DNA from: Comamonas testosteroni
GTDB taxonomy: Bacteria; Pseudomonadota; Gammaproteobacteria; Burkholderiales; Burkholderiaceae_C
DNA length: 64,000 nucleotides
Direction of reading: 5' to 3'
Assembly: GCA_008727115.1 (NCBI GenBank)
Contig: CP044131.1
Coordinates: 930,001 to 994,000 of the forward strand
The notes below the pieces were generated by a model. That model saw only the letters and a program-made list of their open reading frames with translations. It was not told the origin of the DNA and did not search any database. Each line of letters opens with the position of its first letter. The first letter of the stretch is position 1. Both the position numbers and the translations under genes were made by a program. Below, piece after piece: positions 62,742 to 64,000 of this stretch.

Positions 62742-63437
62742 ATGATTACTGAAAACCATAGCGGAAATGATAGCAAGCAGCGCCCGCGCCGCTTTGATTT
62801 GATTGCCTTTGACTGGGATGGGACCGTGGCGGACTCCACCGCCATCATCAGCCGCAGCATTCAGGAGGCGGTGCGCGATGTGGGAGGCACCGTGCCCAGT
62901 GACGAGCAGGCTGCCTATGTGATCGGCATGGCGCTGATGCCCGCCCTGGCCCGTGCTGCACCCGATGTGCCGTCTGAAAAATACCCGGAGCTGGCGAATC
63001 GCTACCGTCACCACTTTTTCAAGCATCAGGACGATATTTGCCTGTTTGACGGCATATTGCCGCTGCTGGACGATTTGCGCAGCCGGGGTCACTGGCTGAC
63101 CGTGGCCACGGGCAAGAGCCGCATGGGGCTGAATCAGGCGCTGCAGGATCCGCAACTCAAAGGTTTGTTTGATGGCTCGCGCACGGCCGATGAAACGGCA
63201 GGCAAGCCCAGCCCGCTGATGTTGCATGAGCTGATGTCCGAGTTTGGGGTGGAGCCTGAGCGCACGCTGATGATTGGCGACACCACACACGACTTGCAAA
63301 TGGCGGTGAACGCCGGCTGCGCCTGTGTCGGTGTTTCCTATGGGGCGCATGCGCCCGACAGCTTTTCTCAATTCAAGCCGTTGTTTGTGGCTGATTCGGC
63401 GCAGCAATTGCGCACTTGGCTGCTGGCCAACGCCTGA
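62742..63437 (+). CDS. HAD-family phosphatase (phosphoglycolate phosphatase-like)
   Basis: HAD subfamily IA hydrolase of 231 residues. Motif I is AFDWDGTVADS, motif II is VATGKS, the motif III Lys is in ETAGKPSP, and motif IV is MIGDTTHDLQMA. A helical cap domain lies between motifs I and II. It sits 9 bases after rluC, and its family is often found beside rluC (YigB/Gph-like). The actual phosphate ester substrate is unknown. Confidence 0.87.
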   Translation: MITENHSGNDSKQRPRRFDLIAFDWDGTVADSTAIISRSIQEAVRDVGGTVPSDEQAAYVIGMALMPALARAAPDVPSEKYPELANRYRHHFFKHQDDICLFDGILPLLDDLRSRGHWLTVATGKSRMGLNQALQDPQLKGLFDGSRTADETAGKPSPLMLHELMSEFGVEPERTLMIGDTTHDLQMAVNAGCACVGVSYGAHAPDSFSQFKPLFVADSAQQLRTWLLANA

Positions 63438-63444
63438 GGTGGAT

Positions 63445-63810
63445 ATGAAGGATGCTGTGAACTTGTGCAGCAGTGCAGAGCTGATTGACGGTGGCAAGGC
63501 GCTGGGTTTCGATGTGCTGTATGCAGGGCAAAGCAGCCGGGCTTTTGCGATTCGTTATCAAGGACAGGTCCATGCCTATCTGAATCGCTGCACCCATATC
63601 CCCATGGAAATGGACTATCAGGAGGGGCAGTTCTTTGATGACTCCGGGCGCTGGCTGTTGTGTTCTACCCACGGAGCGGCCTATGAACCTGACAGTGGCG
63701 CCTGCGCCGGCGGCCCTTGCCGGGGTGGCTTGGTGAAAATCGCCTTGAGCGAAAGCGATGGCATGGTGCGCTGGCATACTGGCCCACAACTAAAACCTAT
63801 TGAGTTTTGA
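63445..63810 (+). CDS. Small Rieske [2Fe-2S] protein
   Basis: A 121-residue stand-alone Rieske ferredoxin-like protein. Cluster ligands are visible as CTH in NRCTHIPME and CSTHG in LLCSTHGAAY, with an intervening stretch of the usual length. It starts 7 bases after the HAD gene with GAGGTGGAT before the ATG, and ends one base before sppA. The electron-transfer partner is unknown. No oxygenase is nearby. Confidence 0.85.
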   Translation: MKDAVNLCSSAELIDGGKALGFDVLYAGQSSRAFAIRYQGQVHAYLNRCTHIPMEMDYQEGQFFDDSGRWLLCSTHGAAYEPDSGACAGGPCRGGLVKIALSESDGMVRWHTGPQLKPIEF

Positions 63811-63811
63811 G

Positions 63812-64000
63812 ATGAGTTCCCCAAACACTCCTGATAACCATGATTCGCAGTCCCATGTGACGCCGGGTGCTGACCTGTGGTCCAAGGCCTCAGCCGGATC
63901 GGCCGAGGCTTCCGCGACTCCTAAAGCATCCGGTAGCGGGGGCTGGGAGCGGGATGTGCTGGAAAAGCTGGTCTTTGCCTCTATCAAAGAGCAGCGTGCC
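63812..64000 (+). CDS. sppA: SppA-like signal peptide peptidase (S49), 5' end only
   Basis: Sixty-three codons to the window edge. A low-complexity N-terminus (SSPNTPDNHDSQ) leads to GGWERDVLEKLVFASIKEQRA, which resembles the segment just before the membrane anchor of betaproteobacterial S49 peptidases. The catalytic region lies outside, so the assignment is tentative. It is the fourth gene of the rluC cluster, starting one base after the Rieske stop. Confidence 0.6.
   Translation, partial: MSSPNTPDNHDSQSHVTPGADLWSKASAGSAEASATPKASGSGGWERDVLEKLVFASIKEQRA

Overview
The window is a GC-rich (roughly 60% or more G+C by eye), tightly packed bacterial chromosome segment. It most resembles Comamonas or a close relative in the Comamonadaceae (Betaproteobacteria). 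The evidence is the gene set (Bug-type tricarboxylate-transporter binding protein, BPSS1780-family protein, DUF2782-like protein beside polA, type II QueF), the gene neighbourhoods, and two kinds of intergenic palindromic repeat of the sort seen in this family. The genus is inferred from remembered family traits, not from a search. No tRNA, rRNA, CRISPR, prophage or integrative element was seen.

Layout. 1-2.8 kb: emrAB-type multidrug efflux pair. 2.9-8.9 kb: UvrD/Rep helicase, a zinc alcohol dehydrogenase and a PhoX-family Tat lipoprotein behind a candidate Pho box. 9-14.3 kb, mostly minus: BPSS1780 membrane protein, thrB, a DUF2782-like protein, and divergent polA. 14.4-17.6 kb: azlCD branched-chain amino-acid exporter, a dienelactone hydrolase and a histidine-rich ZIP metal transporter. 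17.6-22.3 kb: AlgZ/AlgR-like two-component pair, an EamA transporter and divergent argH. 22.4-24.8 kb: a Bug gene cut by an intact ISL3-family element with an 8-bp target duplication. 25-38 kb: a giant alpha-2-macroglobulin, an endonuclease/exonuclease/phosphatase protein, an HdeD-like protein, a BCCT transporter and pbpC. 37.9-43.1 kb: an L-lactate locus, lldP-lldR-lldD, divergent from a second FMN hydroxy-acid dehydrogenase, with two LldR-type operators between. 43.2-50 kb: nhaA, an EamA transporter, a tandem glycine riboswitch ahead of a dadA-like gene broken by a nonsense codon, lysP and dinB. 51-57.9 kb: an Aer-like PAS chemoreceptor, an unrecognised 781-residue protein, queF, a prolyl 4-hydroxylase-like oxygenase and yaaA. 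58-64 kb: rne with a long structured leader, divergent from rluC, followed by a HAD phosphatase, a Rieske protein and the start of sppA.

How the genes work together. The lld locus is a coherent lactate uptake, oxidation and regulation module, and the operators suggest that the divergent hydroxy-acid dehydrogenase is co-controlled. The A2M and PbpC pair is a periplasmic defence and envelope-repair couple known from other proteobacteria, here separated by three unrelated genes. rne/rluC and argH/algZR are conserved neighbourhoods. The window looks like ordinary core genome with local decay: one IS disruption and one nonsense pseudogene. The points most worth a second look are the riboswitch-controlled broken gene, the paired LldR operators, the three-hairpin rne leader and the dispersed palindromic repeats. 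I found no convincing undescribed multi-gene system.
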